Below the pieces are notes generated by a model. The model did no database searches. It saw nothing but the letters and a program-made list of their open reading frames with translations, and was not told where the DNA came from. Of a stretch of 34,080 nt of DNA, positions 16,076 to 23,678 are shown one piece after another (the first letter of the stretch is position 1; the number at the start of each line of letters is the position of its first letter). The position numbers and the translations under genes are program-made. Source of the DNA: Ilumatobacteraceae bacterium (lineage in GTDB: Bacteria > Actinomycetota > Acidimicrobiia > Acidimicrobiales > Ilumatobacteraceae); contig SHUT01000016.1 of NCBI GenBank assembly GCA_009691255.1, positions 1 to 34,080 on the forward strand. The letters are read 5' to 3'.

Positions 16076-17463
16076 AGAGTGCCTGGCACATTGATTCTTC
16101 GTGGTACCGCAACACAGACGGACACGTAGTTTTTGCCGGCTCACCATTGCGCGCATTTAAACTCTCTGATGCCGGTGCCACCATTGCGCAAGCGCTCGAA
16201 CAAGGTGATCCACTTCTGCCCGGCCACGAACAACTCACAAACAGGCTGATTCAAGCAGGCGCACTACATCCGAGTCTCGCCGATGCAGTATCTCCACATG
16301 AAATAACAATCGTTATTCCTGCGTACACGTGTAGCTCAGCCGACTTGAGTACCTTGCAGACGCTCATCGCACAATTTACAAATCATCTTGTGATTGTTGT
16401 AGATGATGCATCTCCGATACAGGTTGTTGCTGAGGGCATCACCGTCGTGCGGCACTCCACCAATCAAGGTCCTGGCGCTGCCCGCAACACAGCACTTCAA
16501 ATCGTGTCTAGTCCGTACGTTGCATTCGTTGACATCGATGCATCAATAACTAGCAAGAATCTCTGTGTTCTTGCTTCGCACTTTCAAGATGAGGCGGTTG
16601 GCATTGTGGCTCCACGTGTGGTTTCGGGTGGTTCCACCTTGTTTGTTGGGCGATTTATTGGGCGATTTATTGGGCGCTACGAAGTCACTCGATCACCACT
16701 CGATATGGGCCCCGAACCAGCCCTTGTGAAACCGCTAACCAGAGTCTCTTTTGTTCCATCCACAATCCTTCTTGCTCGCACCGACGCAGTTCGTCAGTGC
16801 AACGGGTTTGACGAAGGCATGCGTTATGGCGAAGACGTCGACTTAGTGTGGAGGCTCTCTGATGCAGGAGTCATGTGTCGATACGAACCACAAATCACGG
16901 GCAATCACATGCCACGTGCGTCACTACGAAAATTTATTGTGCAGCGCTTTAACTACGGCACTAGTGCAGCTGCTCTTGCGCGTGACCATGGCTCGCGCGT
17001 TGCTCCGTTTGCTGCAAACATCTTCACAATTGGACTTTGGGTTTCTGCGGCTTCGTGGTTGCCTCTGTTTGCTGGATTATTTTTGGTTGTTCAAATTGTC
17101 GCTTCATCGGTCATATTGCTTCGTGCCGGCGACGACCTCGCCCACGCGTGCATAATTGTGGCCAGTGGCATCATGCATTCCGCTCGCATGTTTGCAGATG
17201 CAATAATGCGGGCATGGTTGTGGCCAGTTATCGTTCTTTTATTTTTTTTCCCCCAACTCGTATGGACAATCATCCTGGTATTTGTAGTTCCAGCATTATT
17301 TGAGTGGTCTCGCTCTCGCACCCTGAATCCACTTGCCTTTATTGCACTTCGCACTATTGATAACTCTGCTTATTGCCTTGGCGTTTGGAGCGGCGTGTTG
17401 CAACAGAAATCTCTAGCCGCACTCTTACCCAGAATTACTATCTGGCGACGACGCGCAGGCTGA
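16072..17463 (+). CDS. mftF: Mycofactocin glycosyltransferase MftF
   Basis: This 463-residue protein starts MKSAWHIDSSWYR at the ATG that overlaps the mftE stop (ATGA); the longer frame from 16045 would lie inside mftE. An N-terminal PqqD-like segment is followed by a GT-A family 2 domain: EITIVIPAY, VIVVDDASP, STNQGPGAARNTAL, FVDIDASI (metal/sugar-nucleotide acidic motif), GFDEGMRYGEDVDLVWRL, then three or four C-terminal membrane helices. In mycobacteria MftF adds a beta-glucan chain to premycofactocin. An internal 12-bp duplication at 16648-16671 makes the peptide GRFIGRFIGRY. Its 3' end overlaps the convergent DUF4395 gene by 26 bp. Confidence 0.92.
   Translation: MKSAWHIDSSWYRNTDGHVVFAGSPLRAFKLSDAGATIAQALEQGDPLLPGHEQLTNRLIQAGALHPSLADAVSPHEITIVIPAYTCSSADLSTLQTLIAQFTNHLVIVVDDASPIQVVAEGITVVRHSTNQGPGAARNTALQIVSSPYVAFVDIDASITSKNLCVLASHFQDEAVGIVAPRVVSGGSTLFVGRFIGRFIGRYEVTRSPLDMGPEPALVKPLTRVSFVPSTILLARTDAVRQCNGFDEGMRYGEDVDLVWRLSDAGVMCRYEPQITGNHMPRASLRKFIVQRFNYGTSAAALARDHGSRVAPFAANIFTIGLWVSAASWLPLFAGLFLVVQIVASSVILLRAGDDLAHACIIVASGIMHSARMFADAIMRAWLWPVIVLLFFFPQLVWTIILVFVVPALFEWSRSRTLNPLAFIALRTIDNSAYCLGVWSGVLQQKSLAALLPRITIWRRRAG
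16648..16676 (+). repeat. 12-bp tandem duplication within mftF
   Basis: GGGCGATTTATT occurs twice head-to-tail (16648-16659, 16660-16671), followed by a partial third copy GGGCG. It adds four residues (GRFI) in frame and looks like replication slippage. Confidence 0.85.
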
Positions 17464-17938
17464 CGTCATTGCACTCAGCACACACTGATGCTGGAATAAT
17501 TTTCCAGCGCATGAGTTGAGCAAAAACAAGACACCCTAAGCACACCCCAGCAAAAGACTCAAGCGATGCGGCCACCGCGAGCAAGGTGATCGTCACTGTT
17601 GCTGCAAAATGTAAATTTTGAAGCCATAGTGCACTTGCAGTGAGCGAAAATAGTACACCGATGGCTTGTGCAAAACGTTTTGGTGGCCCCGGAACAAGGC
17701 GCTCAGACAACGAAAGTCGAGGAGTGATGAGTTGAGTTGTAATGCGGCCAAGAGGGCTCAATCGTGGCCCAGTCAGCACCCGCGCAATGAATCCGTAGCT
17801 AAGAGGCAATAGAGCCCATCCGCTTTGGGTCACCACAAACACAACGCTCATCAACACCACGCCACCTGCCACTATGCGAGCAGCCACCTCATTGACAGGG
17901 TTTGGAAATGAAAAGAATTCAAAAGTTCTGCGAGCCAT
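17438..17938 (-). CDS. DUF4395 family membrane protein
   Basis: This 166-residue protein has about four membrane helices. The DUF4395 pattern is clear: it begins with FPNPVNEVAARIVAG, has SPLGRITTQLITPRL in the middle, and ends with ESFAGVCLGCLVFAQLM, containing the CLGC cysteine pair typical of the family. The function is unknown. In other actinobacteria such genes often sit near thioredoxin/sulfurtransferase-type genes, but none adjoins it here. A TATCGT box precedes the ATG by 6 nt. The 3' end overlaps mftF. Confidence 0.85.
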   Translation of the reverse strand: MARRTFEFFSFPNPVNEVAARIVAGGVVLMSVVFVVTQSGWALLPLSYGFIARVLTGPRLSPLGRITTQLITPRLSLSERLVPGPPKRFAQAIGVLFSLTASALWLQNLHFAATVTITLLAVAASLESFAGVCLGCLVFAQLMRWKIIPASVCAECNDVSLRVVAR

Positions 17939-17944
17939 ACAGTC

Positions 17945-17950
17945 ACGATA
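17945..17950 (-). promoter_or_regulatory. -10 box of the DUF4395 gene, leaderless start
   Basis: TATCGT on the minus strand is followed by 6 nt and then the ATG at 17938. No ribosome-binding site is visible. Confidence 0.5.
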
Positions 17951-17985
17951 GAGCCTTATTCCCGACTAAACAATTGATTGACCGC

Positions 17986-17991
17986 TACCGT
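17986..17991 (+). promoter_or_regulatory. -10 box of the racemase-like gene, leaderless start
   Basis: TACCGT is followed by 7 nt and then the ATG at 17999. This supports that start over the in-frame TTG at 17978. Confidence 0.45.
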
Positions 17992-17998
17992 TTGGGTT

Positions 17999-18955
17999 AT
18001 GACTTTACGGCTTACCGTGCATCAGGCTCGCTGGAAAGAGCATGTACAGGCCACGGCGCTTCAGTTTGCCGGTCTGGTCCCAGTCATCAAAGGCAATGGA
18101 TACGGCTTGAGACGCTGGAACCTGATGCCACTGGCGAGCGAACTTTCGTCAGAGATTGCTGTTGGCACTGTGTATGAAGTGCGAGATATTCCCCCAGGAG
18201 TCACGCCAATGGTGCTTACTCCCATCATGTCTGCGCCACCCAACACGATGCCAGTCTCTACCGTGCTCACGATTGGTCGCCTTGAGCACATCATGGCGCT
18301 ATCACATTTTCAGTGGACCGGAAATGTAGTAGTAAAACTTCAGTCATCAATGTTGAGGTATGGGACGACGAAGGAAAAACTTGCTGATCTATTAGCAGAA
18401 GCCAGAAGTGCACATCTCAACGTTGTTGGGTTCTCTATTCACCCACCCCTTGATGGTGAAATGCAAATGCATGTCAAAGACATCGAAAATTGGCTTGAGC
18501 ACATCGATTCTGCTCTTCCGATTTACATCAGCCATGTCAATGCTTCTGCAGTACGTCAACTTCGCAAATATCATCCACAATATGAATTCAAGATAAGACT
18601 CGGAACAGAGTTATGGCTTGGTGACAAATCAATGATGCAACTTAGCGCCGACGTATTAGACCGTCATTCCGTCGAATCATCTCAAACTGTTGGTTATCGG
18701 CAACAAAAAGTTTCAGGAATGGGTGAAATCGTTCTCGTCGGAGCCGGCAGTGCACATGGAGTTGCCCCTCTCGACGACGGCCGTAGTCCATTTCACTTTC
18801 AGAAGCAACGAATCAACCTTCACGAAGCACCGCATATGCACACCTCAATGCTCTTTATCGCACGTGGTAGACTAGTGCCATCAATTGGCGAATGGATCGA
18901 TGTACAGCGCCCACTTACACAAGTACAAGTCGATGTTTTACAGTGGGCAAAATAA
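17999..18955 (+). CDS. Alanine-racemase-like PLP enzyme
   Basis: This 318-residue protein has a fold-type III barrel: LVPVIKGNGYGL with the PLP lysine K31 (compare VVKANAYGH in Alr), a strand/helix series with VVVKLQSSMLRYGT, VVGFSIHPPL and ISHVNASAVRQL, a RPGIALYG-like element (KIRLGTELWLGD), and a shorter C-terminal beta domain with TVGYRQ supplying a candidate catalytic tyrosine. It is shorter and clearly diverged from housekeeping alanine racemases (about 360-390 residues), so it may make D-alanine or act on another amino acid. It is followed after 24 bp by a membrane acyltransferase and sits across from DUF4395. Confidence 0.75.
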   Translation: MTLRLTVHQARWKEHVQATALQFAGLVPVIKGNGYGLRRWNLMPLASELSSEIAVGTVYEVRDIPPGVTPMVLTPIMSAPPNTMPVSTVLTIGRLEHIMALSHFQWTGNVVVKLQSSMLRYGTTKEKLADLLAEARSAHLNVVGFSIHPPLDGEMQMHVKDIENWLEHIDSALPIYISHVNASAVRQLRKYHPQYEFKIRLGTELWLGDKSMMQLSADVLDRHSVESSQTVGYRQQKVSGMGEIVLVGAGSAHGVAPLDDGRSPFHFQKQRINLHEAPHMHTSMLFIARGRLVPSIGEWIDVQRPLTQVQVDVLQWAK

Positions 18956-18979
18956 ACTGCAGCAACAGTTCTAATTCCA

Positions 18980-20074
18980 ATGACTAGCACCACTCGTATT
19001 GCAGCGCCTGATATTGCGCGAGCGCTCGGACTCACTGGAGTTGTCATTATGAATTACCATGTATACCTCAACCGCTCCGAAGCCATCAGGCCACTTCACC
19101 CGTCATTTTGGCAAGACATTTTTAATCCAGTTACTGGTTTTCTAACAACCCGATTTGCGACACTCTTTGTTCTTGTTGCAGGTATGTCGTTGTCGTTGCT
19201 GACTGCAAGCACTTCACATCACCCACGCCACGTCCAGATGACCATTTTACGGCGTGGGTTTTTCCTACTCGTCCTCGGGTATTGCCTCGAGTGGATCTGG
19301 CACGGAACAATTATATTTTACTACGGGGCTTATTTTCTTCTCGCAGCATTCTTTGTCTTCCGCACAACGCGCACACTTCTAATCACGGCTTTGTTCGCCA
19401 TTTTCTGTGGTGCAGCACTCCAAGCATGGCGGGCGAGTCAAGCCTTCAACAAAAACGCCACGACTTGGCTCGCCCCATCCTCGATGTCAACACCCCGCAA
19501 CTTTTTGATTCGAGTATTTGTCTCTTATACCCATCCAGTTTTGCCCTGGTTCGCCTTTGTTTGTATAGGAATTATCCTGGGAAGGCATCTTGGCAGTATC
19601 GCCCTATGGCGCAAGCGAATAGCCGCTCTTTCACTGCTCATCGTCGGGTCTGCGTATCTCTTATCACACCTAGTGCATCGATTTGTTGACCCCACAACGC
19701 AAACAGGTGTGGCGATTCGAACGCTCGCATCCACCAACCCGTTCTCTCGTGGAATTTTGTTCAGCATCACGACATGTGGAGTTGCAGTTTTTATTTTTCT
19801 TCTAGTGTCAGCGTGGTCTGAAAAACAATCACTTGTTCGAGTCCGTGCTGTTTTGCAACTAATCGGACAAACAACTTTGACGCTCTACGTTGCGCACGCA
19901 CTTTTTTATAATGGAATTGTGAATCGCGCCCACTGGGTAAAGCCAACTGGTCTAGATACCGCACTAGTTTTGGCAGTGGTCTTTCTTGCTATGGCCTCAA
20001 TATTTTCACTGCTATACACGCATTTTATCGGGCAAGGCCCGATTGAGCGACTGTATCGTTTAATTGGCGGTTGA
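18980..20074 (+). CDS. Polytopic membrane acyltransferase-like protein (DUF1624/DUF418 type)
   Basis: This 364-residue protein has about ten hydrophobic helices. It opens with APDIARALGLTGVVIMNYHVYL, the D-x-A-R-x-L pattern shared by DUF1624 (heparan-alpha-glucosaminide acetyltransferase-like) and DUF418 proteins, and continues with RFATLFVLVAGMSLSLL, ILRRGFFLLVLGYCLEW and, near the end, LQLIGQTTLTLYVAHAL, the helix typical of the acyltransferase superfamily. It probably acylates a cell-envelope glycan, but the acceptor is unknown. It is probably in an operon with the upstream racemase (24-bp gap). Its 3' end overlaps the convergent ROK gene by 50 bp. Confidence 0.75.
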   Translation: MTSTTRIAAPDIARALGLTGVVIMNYHVYLNRSEAIRPLHPSFWQDIFNPVTGFLTTRFATLFVLVAGMSLSLLTASTSHHPRHVQMTILRRGFFLLVLGYCLEWIWHGTIIFYYGAYFLLAAFFVFRTTRTLLITALFAIFCGAALQAWRASQAFNKNATTWLAPSSMSTPRNFLIRVFVSYTHPVLPWFAFVCIGIILGRHLGSIALWRKRIAALSLLIVGSAYLLSHLVHRFVDPTTQTGVAIRTLASTNPFSRGILFSITTCGVAVFIFLLVSAWSEKQSLVRVRAVLQLIGQTTLTLYVAHALFYNGIVNRAHWVKPTGLDTALVLAVVFLAMASIFSLLYTHFIGQGPIERLYRLIGG

Positions 20075-20945
20075 TACCACGCCAACCAACTGCTGCTGCA
20101 CCTATGAGGCCACCTTCGCTTCCTAGTTGCACCGGAATAATTCGCGCCTTACGAGAAAAATCTAAGCGACATAACTCATCCATTTTCTGTTGTGCTGATA
20201 AAAAAAACGTTGCTCCAAAACCTACTGCTACTCCGCCGCCCACAACTACTAAGTCAAGATCTAAAAAATTACACACCGATGCTGCTGCCTGACCAACCAA
20301 GCGACCAGTGCGTTGCATCGTCTCATACGTTGACTGTGTTGGGGATCGTCCCGTAATCGCTTCAATCGCAATGCCTGATGCTTCTGCTTCAAGACAACCT
20401 CGCCCACCGCATGCACATCGTCGACCATTTGGTTCGACAACGATGTGTCCGACATGACCTGCGTTGCCCGTAACCCCAGAGAGCAGTTCTCCGTTGAGCA
20501 CGATTCCGGCACCAACGCCGGTACTTACCACCATCACCATAAAATTGTCACAGCCATTTGCGGCGCCCAACCAACCTTCAGCAAGCGCAAGTGCCTTGGC
20601 GTCACCATCGCCAAACACTGGCAACTCACTGACTTCGATCAACTTCTGGCGCAAAGGAAAATCAATCCAAGCCCCAATATTGAGAGGTGATACGCAGACA
20701 ACATCATGCTCAATTGGTCCAGCACTACCCACCCCCACCACCACGGGACTGCACTTGTGATGGTCGCGTGCACGCGCAATCTGACGCTGCACGACCGCTC
20801 CAAGATCAGCAAACAGCTCTTCGGCTTTGAGCGAGTGATTCACGGCAATAGTCTCGCGATCTAGCAACTCACCTTGGCGACTCACGACGCCAACTGAAAA
20901 TTTTGTTCCACCAATATCTATCCCGATTGCGACGTCCATAGCCAT
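20025..20945 (-). CDS. ROK-family sugar kinase (glucokinase-like)
   Basis: This 306-residue ROK protein has the N-terminal phosphate-binding motif GIDIGGTKFSVGVV, the sugar-binding/catalytic region GDGDAKALALAEGWLGAA, VVSTGVGAGIVLNG, GHVGHIVVEPNGRRCACGGRGCLEAEASG with the ROK zinc ligands CxCGGxGC, and DLVVVGGGVAVG near the adenosine pocket. There is no N-terminal helix-turn-helix, so this is a kinase rather than a ROK repressor. Glucose is the likely substrate but not proven. In-frame ATGs at 20945 and 20939 are both possible starts. A TATGAT -10 box lies at 20958-20963, shared in the divergent region with ung. Confidence 0.88.
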   Translation of the reverse strand: MAMDVAIGIDIGGTKFSVGVVSRQGELLDRETIAVNHSLKAEELFADLGAVVQRQIARARDHHKCSPVVVGVGSAGPIEHDVVCVSPLNIGAWIDFPLRQKLIEVSELPVFGDGDAKALALAEGWLGAANGCDNFMVMVVSTGVGAGIVLNGELLSGVTGNAGHVGHIVVEPNGRRCACGGRGCLEAEASGIAIEAITGRSPTQSTYETMQRTGRLVGQAAASVCNFLDLDLVVVGGGVAVGFGATFFLSAQQKMDELCRLDFSRKARIIPVQLGSEGGLIGAAAVGWRGINRQLNDTVAQSGLAR

Positions 20946-20992
20946 ACTTATTATCGCATCATATTGTGCAATAAAAACCAGCGTCGTGGCTC

Positions 20993-20998
20993 TACATT
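20993..20998 (+). promoter_or_regulatory. -10 box of ung, leaderless start
   Basis: TACATT is followed by 6 nt and then the GTG at 21005. No ribosome-binding site is visible. It faces the ROK promoter. Confidence 0.5.
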
Positions 20999-21004
20999 GA
21001 ATAC

Positions 21005-21670
21005 GTGGACTTTGCCTGGAAAGAAATCTTGACTAAAGAGCGTCAGAAGCCCTATTTCAGACAACTTGAAGAATTTATTGCATCTGAGCGCCAACACCAC
21101 GATGTCTATCCAGCCCCACAAGATGTCTTTGCCGCATTCGAAGCGACTCCCCTGCACGCCGTCAGAGTTGTCATTCTTGGGCAAGACCCGTATCACGAAG
21201 CACATCAAGCGCATGGTCTGTGCTTCTCGGTTCCGATGAACATTAAAATCCCACCCTCATTGCGCAATATTTTTGCTGAGTTGCACGCTGATCTCGGCGT
21301 CACCCCGTCACGTCACGGTTGTCTCACGCATTGGGCGCACCAAGGAGTCCTCATGCTCAACACCACACTCACTGTGCGAGGCGGTCAAGCCAAATCACAT
21401 GTCGGTCGCGGATGGGAAACCTTCACGGACAACATTATTTCGCTTCTCTCTGCGCACAGCGAACCAGTGATATTTGTGCTTTGGGGGTCGCACGCCCAAA
21501 CAAAACGCATCCTCATTACCGCATCGCACCATGCGGTCATTACGTCGGCACATCCATCTCCATTATCGGCATATCGTGGCTTCTTTGGTAGTGGTCCATT
21601 TAGTCAGATCAACTCTGCACTCCAATCAAATGGCACGTCCGTAATTGACTGGAAACTCCCAGCCGGTTAG
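21005..21670 (+). CDS. ung: Uracil-DNA glycosylase, family 1
   Basis: This 221-residue enzyme excises uracil from DNA to start base excision repair. The water-activating motif GQDPYH includes D61, the uracil-stacking/recognition region includes GLCFSV and LMLNTTLTVR, and the DNA-intercalating leucine loop is HPSPLSAYRGFFGS with H183. The length and order match family-1 UDG fully. The GTG start is supported by the TACATT box 6 nt upstream. The following SRPBCC gene has its own promoter. Confidence 0.96.
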   Translation: MDFAWKEILTKERQKPYFRQLEEFIASERQHHDVYPAPQDVFAAFEATPLHAVRVVILGQDPYHEAHQAHGLCFSVPMNIKIPPSLRNIFAELHADLGVTPSRHGCLTHWAHQGVLMLNTTLTVRGGQAKSHVGRGWETFTDNIISLLSAHSEPVIFVLWGSHAQTKRILITASHHAVITSAHPSPLSAYRGFFGSGPFSQINSALQSNGTSVIDWKLPAG

Positions 21671-21704
21671 TCGTCACCACTCGTGTTGGCTATTGTTTCG
21701 CAAG

Positions 21705-21710
21705 TACAAT
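21705..21710 (+). promoter_or_regulatory. -10 box of the SRPBCC gene, leaderless start
   Basis: TACAAT is followed by 6 nt and then the ATG at 21717. A near-consensus -10 with this spacing fixes the start well inside the longer open frame that begins at 21645. Confidence 0.55.
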
Positions 21711-21716
21711 CCTTCT

Positions 21717-22109
21717 ATGGGTTCAGTTCGTCGCAGTCAACACATTAAGTGCTCGCCAGATAAAGCGTGGCAAATTATTGGCGACCCATCTCGTCTTCAT
21801 GAATGGTTTCCGATTGTCAGTTGCCGCGTTGAAGGAAACAAGCGCTGGATAAGTTTGGCCAATGGTCTTGTGTTTGAAGAAGACATCGTGCTTGTCGATA
21901 ATTACTTGCGACGATTTCAATACACAATCGTTAATAATCCAATCGTCACACAACACCTCGGCACGGTCGATGTCATTGATGATGGACACGGTGAATGCAT
22001 CGCCATCTACAGCACTGATATGAAGCCAAATGTTTTAGCCCTCGGTATCGGCGCAGCAGCGCACAATGGTCTGCTAAAAGTAAAAAAAATCCTTGAAGGG
22101 ACAATCTAA
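21717..22109 (+). CDS. SRPBCC (START-like/polyketide cyclase) family protein
   Basis: This protein of about 130 residues has the SRPBCC beginning of a beta strand plus helix (VRRSQHIKCSPDKAWQIIGDPSRLHEWFP), then strands typical of the helix-grip fold (FEEDIVLVDNYLRRFQYTIV; TVDVIDDGHGECIAIYSTDM) and a long C-terminal helix (ALGIGAAAHNGLLKVKKILE). Such proteins bind hydrophobic ligands in an internal cavity; no ligand can be proposed from sequence. It runs directly into the sulfatase start (TAA then ATG with no gap), so the two are co-translated and may share a pathway. Confidence 0.78.
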   Translation: MGSVRRSQHIKCSPDKAWQIIGDPSRLHEWFPIVSCRVEGNKRWISLANGLVFEEDIVLVDNYLRRFQYTIVNNPIVTQHLGTVDVIDDGHGECIAIYSTDMKPNVLALGIGAAAHNGLLKVKKILEGTI

Positions 22110-23678
22110 ATGGGTCGCCGCATTCTGTTTATTACGACTGACCAGCAAAGATTTGATTCCCTAGGCTGCAACGGCGGCACTATCGCACGCACCCCCAACA
22201 TTGATGCACTCGCCAAAAATGGAATAAATTACACCAGAGCACATCCTCAAAATGTGGTGTGCATGCCCTCACGAAGCACGATGATTACTGGCCAACATCC
22301 GTCTACGCACGGAGTCTGGATGAACGGCGTCGCGCTTCCGTTTGATGCACCAAGTATTGCTGCAACCCTACGAAATGCCGGCTATAAAACAGCACTGCTC
22401 GGTAAAGCTCATTTTGAGCCACTGCTCGACCCGTTTCAACTTTTTGCTGAGACGCGAATGGCTACGCAAAAAGTATTTACCGAAATGCAGACTTTTGCTG
22501 ACGGAACAGTTGCTCCTCATCGCGGTTTTGATCACATGGAATTCGCCACGCACGGTGCACAAGGAAGTGTGCACTATGCGCAGTGGATGCGCGAAAACCA
22601 CCCCGAGTCACTCGGTCAGTTCTTTACGGTTCTCGACCACGAACTCGAGGTCAGCGCGGTTGGTGGTGGCGATACAAATGCGCCTCAGGTGAAATTCAAT
22701 GAAATCCAACGTGAGTGGTATCACACTGATTGGGTTGCAGATCGAACAATAGCGTGGCTTGACTCGCTCGATGCTGATGACGATTGGTTCTGCTGGATGT
22801 CGTTTCCTGATCCACATCACCCGTGGGATCCTCCCAAGTCCGAACTAGGTCGGGTGAATTGGCGCGATCTTGACCTGCCACATGGCTACCCCACCGATGC
22901 CACAACTCGCAAGAATATTCTGGCTCAAAAACCATTGCACTGGAGCAAGTGGTACGACGGATCATTCGTCTCCAACTACGAGGCACCATTGCATTGGATC
23001 CCTGCCACTCTTACTGCAGATCAGGTGCGCGAAGTAAATGCCATGACGCACATCGAGAACGAACTAATTGACGAGGCAATCGGTCGTGTCTTAAAGATGA
23101 TCGAGACAAAAGGCTGGACGTCAGATGTTGACATTATTTTCACAACAGACCACGGCGAGTTTCAAGGTGATTTTGGACTCCTTTTCAAGGGTCCGTACCA
23201 TGTTGATTCACTCATGCGTCTGCCAATGATCTGGAAACCGGCGCCATCGGCCAACGTCACTCCGGCAGTTGTCACTGCTCCTGTTGGTTTGGTATCACTA
23301 GCAGCCACTTTCGCGTCAATCGCTGGCCTGCCAACTCCAGAATATGTCGAAGCACCCGCACTTCCATTCAACGATGCTGATGCCGCCAGCAGGGGTTTTG
23401 AGAGTGTGTTCACGGAATGGGACAGCGTTTTGTTCGGAAAAATCATTGGCAGCAGAACGATCCACCGCGATGGTTGGACATGTACCCGTATGTTGCCTGG
23501 CACATTGCACGATGGCACCGAGGGTGAGCTATACAACCATGCCAACGATCCGATGCAACATGTCAATCTCTGGAACGACTTGCAACACAAGGCAATTCGC
23601 GATGACTTACTTGCTGACATGCGCAGCACAATGCCCGAACAGGTTTTGCCGTTGCGACCTGTTGATGCACCGGTCTAA
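22110..23678 (+). CDS. Type I sulfatase (arylsulfatase family)
   Basis: This 522-residue sulfatase starts GRRILFITTDQQRFDSLGC with the metal-binding Asp pair region, and contains the formylglycine motif C51-M-P-S-R55 (the C-x-P-S-R form that is converted by formylglycine-generating enzyme). It continues with GKAHFEP, MSFPDPHHPWDPP and IIFTTDHGEFQGDFGLLFKGPYH as metal and substrate residues. Some members of this fold with C-x-P-S-R act as phosphonate or choline-sulfate hydrolases, so the substrate is open. No signal peptide is seen, implying a cytoplasmic enzyme. The stop is immediately adjacent to the convergent aguA stop. Confidence 0.9.
   Translation: MGRRILFITTDQQRFDSLGCNGGTIARTPNIDALAKNGINYTRAHPQNVVCMPSRSTMITGQHPSTHGVWMNGVALPFDAPSIAATLRNAGYKTALLGKAHFEPLLDPFQLFAETRMATQKVFTEMQTFADGTVAPHRGFDHMEFATHGAQGSVHYAQWMRENHPESLGQFFTVLDHELEVSAVGGGDTNAPQVKFNEIQREWYHTDWVADRTIAWLDSLDADDDWFCWMSFPDPHHPWDPPKSELGRVNWRDLDLPHGYPTDATTRKNILAQKPLHWSKWYDGSFVSNYEAPLHWIPATLTADQVREVNAMTHIENELIDEAIGRVLKMIETKGWTSDVDIIFTTDHGEFQGDFGLLFKGPYHVDSLMRLPMIWKPAPSANVTPAVVTAPVGLVSLAATFASIAGLPTPEYVEAPALPFNDADAASRGFESVFTEWDSVLFGKIIGSRTIHRDGWTCTRMLPGTLHDGTEGELYNHANDPMQHVNLWNDLQHKAIRDDLLADMRSTMPEQVLPLRPVDAPV

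Noticed and set aside
12454-17463. Presence of mftD, mftG or mftR in the cluster
   Set aside because: I looked for a lactate-dehydrogenase-like FMN protein, a GMC oxidoreductase and a TetR regulator in all frames here and found none.
23162-23629. 155-codon minus-strand frame
   Set aside because: Antisense shadow within the sulfatase gene; no recognisable domain.
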